Positions 26,616-34,013 of a stretch of DNA of 64,000 bases are shown here, piece after piece. Made by a program: the position numbers and the translations under genes. Source of the DNA: SAR202 cluster bacterium bin22 (GTDB lineage: Bacteria; Chloroflexota; Dehalococcoidia; Lucifugimonadales; UBA3495); assembly GCA_002238505.1 (NCBI GenBank), contig MPMM01000001.1, forward strand, positions 1 through 64,000. The letters run 5' to 3'. Every line of letters begins with the position of its first letter. Positions within the stretch are counted from its first letter, which is position 1. The notes beneath the pieces were generated by a model. That model made no database searches and was not told the DNA's origin. It worked only from the letters and a program-made list of their open reading frames with translations.

Positions 26616-28193
26616 ATGACTTCAATAGCTGCCGCAAAGGCAACAGCCCTGGCGTGGATTGAAGGTCACCAACAATGGCTTTCCGACCTTCACCAGGAGA
26701 TCTGGGAGTACGCCGAACCTGCTTACCGGGAATACCGGTCGGCCCGGGCCTACGTTGACCTTTTGCGTCAGCAGGGGTTCACCGTGGAGGAAGGTTCGGG
26801 AGACATGCCCACCGCCTTTTCCGCAACCTGGGGTCAGGGCGGTCCCGTGCTGGCAACCTTTGCGGAGTACGATGCAGTGCCGGGCAATTCACAGCAGGCC
26901 GTACCATTTCAGGCCCCTCGCGTGGGGCTACATCCCTGGGCCGCTGGACATACCGACCCCCACTCATCCCTGGGGGTGGCTGCGCTTATGGGAATCCTGG
27001 GGGCCAAGGCGGCCATGGAGGCCCATGGACTCACGGGAACGTTGCGCCTTTTCGGCGAACCCGCCGAAAAGATTTGCGGTTCCAAGCCCGTACACGCTGC
27101 CAAGGGCTACTACGATGACCTGGATGCGGCCGTGGTCTATCACCCGCATACCACCAACACCGTGGCGTGGGAGACTCATTGCGGATCGTACTGGAGTGTC
27201 GTATTCACTTTCGAGTGCCTGGAGCCTGAAAAGTGGATGGACGCCAGCCTTCTGTCGGCTCCGGACCGGCCCCACACCGTGGCCCGCTGCCCGGGCGCAC
27301 TGGACGCGGTGTGCCTGATGTACACCAACACCAAGTACACCAAAGAGGCCATGTTCCCCCACACGGGCACCTGGACCCTTAACGAATACATCATGGCCGG
27401 CGGGCAATGCACGTCGGACAACCTGCCGCCACGTTTCAGCCAAATTCAGTATGCCTGGCGGTCGCCCACGCTCGACATCCAGGAACGTATCTACCAGGTG
27501 CTGGAACGCAATGCACGGCATGCGGCCGAGGTCACTGGCTGCGTGGTAACGCCACGCTGGGTGACCAAGACTCGAGTCGGATTGCCGAACCTGGCATTGT
27601 CCGAATTGACCTACCGCAACCTGGAATCTATGGGCCCGCCGGTAATGAGTGACCGGGGGCGCGACTTTGCCCGTTCAATCCAGGAGAATTTGGGTCTGGC
27701 TCCCATGCCCGAACCCTTTACCGACGACAACCTGCGATTGCAGACCCCCCGGGACTATGAAGCGTCGCAACAGCGGAGCCTGCCGCCGTGGCAGCACAAC
27801 TTCACCTCGGATGACTATGTGGACTATACCTGGCATGCGCCAACGGCCCGCCTGCACACATCCAGACCCCGGTTGCGGGTTCCGGAACCGGGCTACACGT
27901 ACCCGATGTGGACACTAAACGCTATGGGCGGCTTGCGGGATTGCATCGACCCCGGTATGTTCCTGGCCGGCAAGACCATTGCCGCCACTCTGACTGACTT
28001 GCTCACCATCCCGGAGGAACTGGAAAAAGCACGGGCCGAGTTTCGGGAACGCACCGGCGGAGGGATTGGCGGGGAAAAGTGGGTTGCGCCGCTGCTGCCG
28101 ACGGACTTTGTTCCCCCGGTTGACCTGCGCTGGCCGGAATACATAGATACTCCTCGTGGCAGGGAGTGGTGGATACCGACGCCAACAGCATAA
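26616..28193 (+). CDS. M20 family amidohydrolase, AbgB-like
   Basis: A 525-residue zinc peptidase/amidohydrolase. It resembles the aminobenzoyl-glutamate utilisation B branch of M20. Metal-site features in order are FAEYDAVPG (aspartate ligand region, about 85), AAGHTDPHSS (histidine ligand, about 110) and GEPAEKICGSK (glutamates, about 150). A central lid/dimerisation domain and a second catalytic half follow. It probably hydrolyses an amide bond in an N-acyl amino acid or related compound. The start was moved to ATG 26616 behind AAGGAGGG. A flavin monooxygenase follows 100 nt downstream on the same strand. Confidence 0.88.
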   Translation: MTSIAAAKATALAWIEGHQQWLSDLHQEIWEYAEPAYREYRSARAYVDLLRQQGFTVEEGSGDMPTAFSATWGQGGPVLATFAEYDAVPGNSQQAVPFQAPRVGLHPWAAGHTDPHSSLGVAALMGILGAKAAMEAHGLTGTLRLFGEPAEKICGSKPVHAAKGYYDDLDAAVVYHPHTTNTVAWETHCGSYWSVVFTFECLEPEKWMDASLLSAPDRPHTVARCPGALDAVCLMYTNTKYTKEAMFPHTGTWTLNEYIMAGGQCTSDNLPPRFSQIQYAWRSPTLDIQERIYQVLERNARHAAEVTGCVVTPRWVTKTRVGLPNLALSELTYRNLESMGPPVMSDRGRDFARSIQENLGLAPMPEPFTDDNLRLQTPRDYEASQQRSLPPWQHNFTSDDYVDYTWHAPTARLHTSRPRLRVPEPGYTYPMWTLNAMGGLRDCIDPGMFLAGKTIAATLTDLLTIPEELEKARAEFRERTGGGIGGEKWVAPLLPTDFVPPVDLRWPEYIDTPRGREWWIPTPTA

Positions 28194-28293
28194 CTCTGCG
28201 GAAGGAAGCAGTCAGGCCTGTCAGCCACCCCCTGGCTAATACGGTGGCCTGGCCAATCACTTGAATCACACAAAATAAGAGGAAGGGCAACCA

Positions 28294-29358
28294 ATGCCAT
28301 CAATGGAAATCGGAGTTCAGTTTCACCTGCCGACCTACGCCCACGTGCCCCTGCCACAACTGGTAGAACTGGCCAGAGAAGGGGAAATCAGGGGCGTATC
28401 CCAGCTTTGGGTTACCGACAACCTGCGTAGCCGCCAGTCTTACGTCACCCTGGCGGCCATGGCCTGTAACCTTAATATCAAGCTGGGCACGGCAGTAACC
28501 GTTCAATATTTCCGTAACCCGGTGGATCTGGCCGATTCCGTGGCCACGTTGAGCGAACTTATGGATGGTCGGGAACTAACAATAGGCTTGGGAAGAGGCA
28601 ACCCCAGAACTCCCAGGCTTATCCGTACTCCTCGACCTGTTAGCGTGCTGCGTGAGACTGCCCAAAGCCTGCGCCGACTGCTGGATGGTGAAGGCGTCTG
28701 CTTTGCTGACTATCCTGCATTGCTGGAATACTACCATTTTAATCCCGGAGCTACCTTCCAGTTGAATTTCAACCCCGCATCGCCCGTGACTATTTACTGC
28801 GGCAGCAACGGACCCAGGGGCCTGGCGGTGGGCGGCAAGCACATGGATGGACTGATTTTCGGCGGTCACTACTTGGCTGCGCTCCGCACAGGACGAGTAC
28901 CCGAGTTGCTGGAAATTTTCGACAGCTCGTTACCCGGGGACAAGGACCAGGACCAGGTTTCAAGGGTGGCGGAAATAAAGATTTCCCTGTCTCGTGACGG
29001 CGAAAAGGCGCGGGAATTTGTCCGGGAGAGTTCAGGGCACCGAGTGTTGAACATGTACCGCCAGGGCTATAGCCACCAGGATATCGAACGGCTGGGAGTG
29101 GCCATTCCCGATGTGGAACGACTGGATTTGGCCGAGAGCAACGGTGCAGTAGGGGCTGAGTTTGATGCCCTGGTAACCGACTCGATGGTGGATGCCATTT
29201 TCATTGCCGGCGAACCCGGAGAATGCGCCGAACGCATGATTGAGGTCAGAGATACGGCCAGGTCACAAGGATTCAACCAGTTGATGTTTTCTGAACTGGG
29301 TCCCGACGTGGGTGAGGCCATGCTGTTACTGTGCGACGAGATTTTGCCGGTGCTGTAG
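28294..29358 (+). CDS. LLM class flavin-dependent oxidoreductase
   Basis: A 354-residue luciferase-like barrel with MEIGVQFHLPTYAHVP, QLWVTDNLRSR, IKLGTAVTVQYFRNPVDLA and ELTIGLGRGNPRT, the last being the FMN/F420 phosphate region. It looks closer to the Mer / F420-dependent reductase style than to NtaA. The substrate is unknown. ATG 28294 follows GAGGAAGG. It could be co-transcribed with the M20 amidohydrolase 100 nt upstream; a strong terminator follows. Confidence 0.88.
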   Translation: MPSMEIGVQFHLPTYAHVPLPQLVELAREGEIRGVSQLWVTDNLRSRQSYVTLAAMACNLNIKLGTAVTVQYFRNPVDLADSVATLSELMDGRELTIGLGRGNPRTPRLIRTPRPVSVLRETAQSLRRLLDGEGVCFADYPALLEYYHFNPGATFQLNFNPASPVTIYCGSNGPRGLAVGGKHMDGLIFGGHYLAALRTGRVPELLEIFDSSLPGDKDQDQVSRVAEIKISLSRDGEKAREFVRESSGHRVLNMYRQGYSHQDIERLGVAIPDVERLDLAESNGAVGAEFDALVTDSMVDAIFIAGEPGECAERMIEVRDTARSQGFNQLMFSELGPDVGEAMLLLCDEILPVL

Positions 29359-29403
29359 GAAAGACAAAGAGCTTTGTCTCGTTCGCCCAAGCGCAAAACA
29401 AAG

Positions 29404-29437
29404 GGAGCGAGTAGACTGACCACTCGCTCCTTTTTCT
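29404..29437. terminator. Intrinsic terminator between convergent genes
   Basis: A 9-bp stem GGAGCGAGT / ACTCGCTCC (29404-29412, 29422-29430) with TTTTTCTT after it. A second perfect palindrome, AGACAAAG / CTTTGTCT, sits just upstream at 29362-29379. Confidence 0.8.
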
Positions 29438-29458
29438 TGCCTCACTGTTTTCGGCCTG

Positions 29459-30574
29459 CTACCGATAGTCGGACGAAGTAGGGAATAGGGACAGGAGGGG
29501 GGAGACCGTAGCAATGGAATCCCGGTCAATGCTTTCGGCCGTGGTCTTGCCGCACATGCCCATAGTAGCTTCAAGTTCATCGCGCAGGATATCAAGGACC
29601 GACTTGACACCCTCTTCGCCGTCCACCGCCAGACCCCAGAACAAGGGGCGGCCAATGAGCACAGCCCGCGCTCCCAGCGCCAACGCCTTGAAAACGTCTG
29701 ACCCGCGGCGTATGCCACCGTCCATGTAGACTTCAGCCCGACCTTCAACCGCATCCGCTACCTCGGGGAGGACTTCGATGGTGGCAAATGTCGTGTCCAG
29801 GTAGCGCGTTCCGTGGTTGGACACTATTACTGCCCTGGCGCCATGCTCGGCAGACTGGTAGCCGTCTTCGGCCACCATTATGCCTTTGACCACCAGGGGC
29901 AAATTAGTGTTGGAGGCCAGCCAGTCCAGGTCGTCAAAGGTAGCCGCCGGATCGCGAATGTCGTTGGCGCCGCTGGGCGCATCCAGTCCGAAGCTCCACG
30001 TGCTCCCACCCACGTTCAGGGCCGGGTCGTAGTTGGGAGAAGCCGGACCCTGGTAATTGTTGCGGATGTTGCGCTCTCGCTTGGGCTTTACCTTGGCGTC
30101 CACCGTTAGGCAAAGCGCCGAATAGCCTGCCTCTTCGGCGCGGCGGGCCATTTCCAGGGTTAGGCCCCGATCCTTGAAGAAGTACTGCTGATACCAGATG
30201 GGACCGGAGGAGGCTCCTGCTACTTCCTCCAGCGTTCGCGACGCCTGGGCGCTAAGTACCATCACCGTCCCGGAGGCGCCGGCTGCCCGAACTGTAGCCA
30301 GTTCTGCCTCTGGGTGCGCCGAACTGTGGTTGCCGGCGGGGTCCAGCATCACGGGAAAACTGATTTCCCGGCCCAGTACCGTAGTGCTCATATCCCGGTC
30401 GCTGATATCTACCAGCATTCTGGGTTTCATTAGTATGGAATCGAGTACTGCCCGGGTGCGGCGCAGGGTAATCTCGTCTGTGGCTGCCCCGGCGATGAAA
30501 TCGTACTCCCCCTTGCCCAGCTTGCTGCGGGCAATTTCCTCATACTCGTAAATGTTGACGGGTTTTGCGTCCAT
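29459..30574 (-). CDS. FMN-dependent alpha-hydroxy-acid oxidizing protein
   Basis: A 371-residue enzyme of the lactate/glycolate oxidase family. Visible landmarks are MDAKPVNIYEYEEIARSKL, GKGEYDFIAGAATDE, PVMLDPAGNHSSAHPEAE, WYQQYFFKDRGL, and the active-site histidine in VSNHGTRYLD. The usual SNHGGRQLD reads SNHGTRYLD, which may alter substrate choice. The FMN phosphate site is GGIRRGSDVFKALALGARAVLIGRP. It oxidises a 2-hydroxy acid to the 2-oxo acid with O2 or a membrane acceptor. Monocistronic on the minus strand; AAAGGGG lies before the start. Confidence 0.92.
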   Translation of the reverse strand: MDAKPVNIYEYEEIARSKLGKGEYDFIAGAATDEITLRRTRAVLDSILMKPRMLVDISDRDMSTTVLGREISFPVMLDPAGNHSSAHPEAELATVRAAGASGTVMVLSAQASRTLEEVAGASSGPIWYQQYFFKDRGLTLEMARRAEEAGYSALCLTVDAKVKPKRERNIRNNYQGPASPNYDPALNVGGSTWSFGLDAPSGANDIRDPAATFDDLDWLASNTNLPLVVKGIMVAEDGYQSAEHGARAVIVSNHGTRYLDTTFATIEVLPEVADAVEGRAEVYMDGGIRRGSDVFKALALGARAVLIGRPLFWGLAVDGEEGVKSVLDILRDELEATMGMCGKTTAESIDRDSIATVSPLLSLFPTSSDYR

Positions 30575-30949
30575 TTGTGTCGCCCCTTTAATCTGATTAA
30601 CCTCGGTGTTGGCTAATACTATTACACTCGCCTGCGGTTAAACAAGGACGGGGACTCTTGGGACTCCACCACTGAAGAAGCAGGAATTGCTATGCCCATG
30701 CCATTGGGTAAATGCAGGAAACGCGGACCTGCCGGGGCCTGACCCATTAAAGTTACGAAATACGGCATGGTAACTATCTGAATGCCGATAATAAGCCTAA
30801 ATTATAATCTATAGTTACGATAACATTAGTGAAATGCAGCACAATGTTGACTAACATTGCAAATTATGGATAAATGAACACGAACAACGAAATTACTGAA
30901 CAGGATGCTCCCTAGCCGGTTACTTAATATCGCTCTATTGGAGGGTATT
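30575..30949. other. AT-rich divergent intergenic region
   Basis: About 375 bp, strikingly AT-rich between 30770 and 30900, between the hydroxy-acid oxidase and the receiver-like gene. It contains the promoter/operator described at 30842-30876. No ORF. Confidence 0.55.
30842..30876 (+). promoter_or_regulatory. Promoter with overlapping palindromic operator
   Basis: A perfect 7-bp inverted repeat CAATGTT-GACT-AACATTG (30842-30859) overlaps a -35 element TTGACT (30847-30852). A -10-like TAAATG (30871-30876) lies 18 bp downstream. Its position over the -35 suggests a repressor site controlling the receiver-like gene and possibly the stress cluster behind it. The regulator is unknown. Confidence 0.5.
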
Positions 30950-31318
30950 ATGGTGACACAAGCCAAGCCCAGGGCACTGGTTATTGGCAATTATCGCGGA
31001 AGAGCCGGCGTTATAGACGCGCTGCGGGGCTCGGCCTTCCAGGTTATTGAAGCTACCGAGGGCCGACGCGGCATCAAGCATGTGTTGGAAGATGCTCCCA
31101 GTGTTGTCATTATCAGTGGTACTGCCAACGATGCAGGACACGTCAACCTTCTCCGCGCCATTCGCTGTCTCACCTCTGCGCCCATTCTGGTTATTGGCTC
31201 AGGTCGCGAGACTTGTGCTAACCAGTTTCTTCTCAATGGGGCCGATGGCTTTGTGCCCTTGTCCCGTTACCATGAAATGACCTCTGTTTACGTTACCACG
31301 CTATTGAGCCGTAACTAA
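30950..31318 (+). CDS. Degenerate response-regulator receiver-like protein
   Basis: A 122-residue single-domain protein with receiver-like alternation of strands and helices (RALVIGNYRGRAGVIDAL, SVVIISGTANDAG, APILVIGSG, FLLNGADGFVPLS). The phospho-acceptor aspartate expected at the end of strand 3 is serine (PSVVIISG instead of P-D-L-x-x-x-D), so phosphorylation is unlikely. The N-terminal acidic pair is also replaced (VIGNY). ATG 30950 is used, with GGAGG 5 nt upstream. It heads a same-strand series with HPF and the UspA fusion. The assignment to the CheY fold is by pattern only. Confidence 0.65.
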   Translation: MVTQAKPRALVIGNYRGRAGVIDALRGSAFQVIEATEGRRGIKHVLEDAPSVVIISGTANDAGHVNLLRAIRCLTSAPILVIGSGRETCANQFLLNGADGFVPLSRYHEMTSVYVTTLLSRN

Positions 31319-31448
31319 TTCTCCCAGGGTTCCATTCAGCCAGGGGACCGGTCCCAGACCGGGCTTTACCCCATAGTGGCTGATACCCTGCGCCGGAATT
31401 ACAGGCTCAGTAGAGAACGCAGAGCACTATTTAAGGAGGAGGATGGAG

Positions 31449-31865
31449 ATGGAGCTAAGAATCGAATGCCGTAATTTCAACCTTGGCAGAAGACTGGATA
31501 CCCTCGTGACCCGCAAGGTGGAGCAACTACTCCGCCACCTGCCGGATGTGGATGATGTGCGAGTGGAAATCACCCATGAGCCGACCAGGTCACGGCAGGA
31601 ACGCTACCAGGCCAAGCTTATAGTGAATGTCAGGGGCAGAGTGATACGCGCTGAGCGGAGAGGACCCTCGGCTTTGTCGGCAGTTCATAGCGCTGGGTCA
31701 ACCCTGGACAAATTGGCGGCGCGCTTCAAGGGCCAGGTTTACCGCAGCCTTCGGGCCCGTGATCAGGTTTCCATTGGGCAGCTTCAAGCCGATGAGGCTC
31801 TGGAACTGGACCGGGAATTGGCCCAAGAGTTTCTGGCGGAAGAAGACCCCGCGATAGTCTTCTAG
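31449..31865 (+). CDS. hpf: Ribosome hibernation-promoting factor family protein
   Basis: A 138-residue HPF/YfiA (sigma-54 modulation S30AE) protein. It has the N-terminal domain MELRIECRNFNLGRRLDTLVTRKVEQLLRHLP and basic residues that line the decoding centre, but lacks the C-terminal dimerisation domain of long HPF; the tail is acidic instead. Such proteins bind the 30S subunit and silence ribosomes in stationary phase or stress. Two in-frame ATGs are present; the second (31449) is chosen because AAGGAGG lies 9 nt upstream, the first only 3 nt. It sits between a receiver-like protein and a universal stress protein, consistent with a stress role. Confidence 0.85.
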   Translation: MELRIECRNFNLGRRLDTLVTRKVEQLLRHLPDVDDVRVEITHEPTRSRQERYQAKLIVNVRGRVIRAERRGPSALSAVHSAGSTLDKLAARFKGQVYRSLRARDQVSIGQLQADEALELDRELAQEFLAEEDPAIVF

Positions 31866-32016
31866 ACTCAACCCGAACTCTGTCAAGTGCGCCTTCAAAC
31901 ACTCGAGAGCCACACGTTTTAAGACCCGTTTGACATGGTCGATGTAGCGGCAATTGAATCGCCAGCCAGCAGAGTCCGGAAATTGGGTAAAGGTTGCGAT
32001 TCACAAAGGAGGCCAC

Positions 32017-32967
32017 ATGTACCAGAAGGTATTGATACCCCTGGACGGATCTAAGGAAGCTGAGGAAGTGTTTCCCCTGGTTAGAAACGAACTTGTAACC
32101 GACGGGGAGGTGATATTGCTCCAGGTAATTCCGCCTACACGGACCCAGATGGTGGGTGGCCATATCATCCTGGGCAGCCAACAGGAAGAGGCTGACAGGT
32201 TTGAAGCCATCGGGTACCTCAGGGCTCTGGTAAGGCAGCAGGCCTGGGACGCCGGTCAATGGCGGTTTGAAGTGGAGGTGGACAATTCGGTGTCCGAAGG
32301 TATCGTCCGTTTGGCCGACAGGGAACAGGTGGACCTGATTGCCATGTACACCCATGACCGCAAGCTTCTTGCCCGCCACATCAAGCGGAGCATCGCAAGG
32401 GAAGTCCAGCGTAAGGCAGCCGGCGAAGTCCGGGTATTTGGCACCCGGGAATTAGGTGAGCGTTCTGCGGAGGAGAGCGAAGCAGGTCAATCTCCGGATG
32501 TGGACTTCGGCATATATCGCCAGGTGGACGTATTCAGCGACTTGAACACCCAACAAATCGAGCGGGTAGTGGCCCTGGGAGAGCGGCAAAGTGTGCAATC
32601 CGGGGATCTGCTGGGCACCGGTGGCCAACTGGGCGAGCACATGTTTGTGATTCTGGAAGGAGAGGCCCATTTGAGTACCCATTCGGAAGTGGGAGAAATT
32701 TCCGTCAGAATCGCTCGCCCCGGCGAAGCCTTTCCACTGGCTGCCTTGTTGGGGTCAGGTACTCTGATTACTTCTGGAGAGGCCTTGACCGAAATGGAGG
32801 TCCTGGCCATACCCAGATCGGAACTGCTAATGCTGTGCTCTCGAGAACCGGAAATTGGTATGAGACTCTATGCGTCGGTGGGCAGACTATTTTCCAACAG
32901 GTACGCGGAGACCCTGACTCACCTTACTATCAGCGCCGCCCGCGAACTGCAGCGAGGCGACTCCTAG
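32017..32967 (+). CDS. UspA domain fused to cyclic-nucleotide-binding-like domain
   Basis: A 316-residue two-domain protein. Residues 1-145 are a universal stress protein domain (MYQKVLIPLDGSKEAEEVFP). Its ATP loop, usually G-x2-G-x9-G-S, reads MYTHDRKLLARHIKRSIARE, without the glycines. Residues about 165-310 are a CRP-type cNMP-binding beta-roll (MFVILEGEAHLS, RPGEAFPLAALLG). The phosphate-binding arginine of the PBC (R-S/T-A) is missing, since the position reads LITSGEAL. There is no DNA-binding helix-turn-helix. So both ligand sites look altered. ATG 32017 follows AAAGGAGG; the listed start is too early. Probably a stress sensor/adaptor. Confidence 0.82.
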   Translation: MYQKVLIPLDGSKEAEEVFPLVRNELVTDGEVILLQVIPPTRTQMVGGHIILGSQQEEADRFEAIGYLRALVRQQAWDAGQWRFEVEVDNSVSEGIVRLADREQVDLIAMYTHDRKLLARHIKRSIAREVQRKAAGEVRVFGTRELGERSAEESEAGQSPDVDFGIYRQVDVFSDLNTQQIERVVALGERQSVQSGDLLGTGGQLGEHMFVILEGEAHLSTHSEVGEISVRIARPGEAFPLAALLGSGTLITSGEALTEMEVLAIPRSELLMLCSREPEIGMRLYASVGRLFSNRYAETLTHLTISAARELQRGDS

Positions 32968-33078
32968 GTCATACCCATGGCCTCCTGATGATATACTGTT
33001 GCGCGGTCTTGCGTTCGCAGGCCGGAAAAAGAACAGTCGAGAGCATTAGGGTCTCGAGAAACTACGGGGGCGGAAACT

Positions 33079-33306
33079 TTGAGTGTACACGCATACATAC
33101 TGTTGAATCTGGAGCCGTCTAAGACCCAGTCGGCCATTGAAAGGCTGAAAAGCTTGCCCGGCGCCGTGGTGCAAGAAGTTCTGGGCCCTTACGATGCGGT
33201 GATGGAGATCGAAGCTGATACCCAGGAGGACATTACCGGCATGCTTCGCAACCGCATCAGGCCAGTGGATGGCGTTTCTAATACCGTAACCTGCATCTGG
33301 CTTTAG
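33079..33306 (+). CDS. Stand-alone Lrp/AsnC ligand-binding (RAM) domain protein
   Basis: A 75-residue protein consisting only of the AsnC/Lrp C-terminal ligand-binding (RAM) domain: VHAYILLNLEP, LPGAVVQEVLGPYDAVMEIEA, and VDGVSNTVTCIWL. Without an HTH it cannot act alone on DNA; stand-alone RAM proteins oligomerise and sense amino acids or modulate Lrp partners. The start is TTG at 33079 behind GGGGGCGG; no better start exists. It lies between the UspA fusion and an ABM-like protein on the same strand. Confidence 0.8.
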   Translation: MSVHAYILLNLEPSKTQSAIERLKSLPGAVVQEVLGPYDAVMEIEADTQEDITGMLRNRIRPVDGVSNTVTCIWL

Positions 33307-33388
33307 GTTCCTTATCGAGCAGGTCGGTATTCTTCAAATGAGCTTTGGCGTTCAACTGCGACCTAAATTCCATAGAGGAGCCAACTGG

Positions 33389-33715
33389 ATGTACGCGAGG
33401 ATGGTTTGGGGCCATCTGCGACCCGGCAGATGGGAAGACTACGAAAGCTACTACTACGAAAAGGTCTTTCCATTGAACGACAAAGTTGGCGGTCTGATGA
33501 GCCGGTCCATCCTCAGGGGCATTGATGGGGAAGATGAAGCGGTATCCCTCAGCATTTGGGATACGATGGACGACTTGCAACGTTATGAAGTGAGTAACCT
33601 CCGAAAGCAATTTGCGGACGACATCCAAACCAATTACACGTCCAGTTGGAGCTACATTACCGGCGAATACTGGGTGAAAACCTTTCAAATAGTGGACATC
33701 ACCCGTATTCAATAA
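33389..33715 (+). CDS. ABM-like dimeric alpha/beta-barrel protein
   Basis: A 108-residue protein resembling antibiotic-biosynthesis-monooxygenase / ferredoxin-like barrels: MYARMVWGHLRPGRWEDYES, GGLMSRSILRGIDGEDEAVSLSIWDT, LQRYEVSNLRKQF. The fold typically forms dimers acting as small monooxygenases, heme-degrading or ligand-binding proteins. ATG 33389 (AGAGGAG 8 nt upstream) is preferred to 33338. It is the last gene before a strong terminator. Confidence 0.65.
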   Translation: MYARMVWGHLRPGRWEDYESYYYEKVFPLNDKVGGLMSRSILRGIDGEDEAVSLSIWDTMDDLQRYEVSNLRKQFADDIQTNYTSSWSYITGEYWVKTFQIVDITRIQ

Positions 33716-33739
33716 AGCCTGCCCGATATTTTCTTGGCC

Positions 33740-33775
33740 TTGGGCCCCGCACACAAGGTGCGGGGCCCAATTTTT
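33740..33775 (+). terminator. Strong intrinsic terminator
   Basis: A perfect 12-bp stem TTGGGCCCCGCA / TGCGGGGCCCAA (33740-33751, 33759-33770) directly followed by TTTTT. It ends the small stress/regulatory gene series. Confidence 0.9.
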
Positions 33776-33798
33776 GGGCTACCCAAGTCAGGTAACTT

Positions 33799-33839
33799 AC
33801 TGATTGTCTTCTTGCAAAGTCTGAATCAGTGCACAATAT
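33799..33839 (+). promoter_or_regulatory. Possible promoter and inverted repeat upstream of ABC operon 2
   Basis: ACTGATT (33799-33805) and AATCAGT (33824-33830) form a 7-bp inverted repeat flanking a -35-like TTGCAA (33812-33817); CAATAT (33834-33839) is a -10 at 16-bp spacing. It is about 175 nt upstream of the binding-protein start, and other weak promoters lie nearer. Confidence 0.4.
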
Positions 33840-34013
33840 GCCTTTCTATTACGAAACCTTTATAACAATTTGGTAATCTCTCTGAGTGGAGGTGAGTTCC
33901 TTCAAAAAATTGCAGCTAAACCAGCGAGTTGTGGTAATATACCGCCAAGTTTGGAGCGGCTCAAATTCAGGAAGGATGTCTGCTTTATGCGACCCTTTAC
34001 AGGAGGTACTTTT

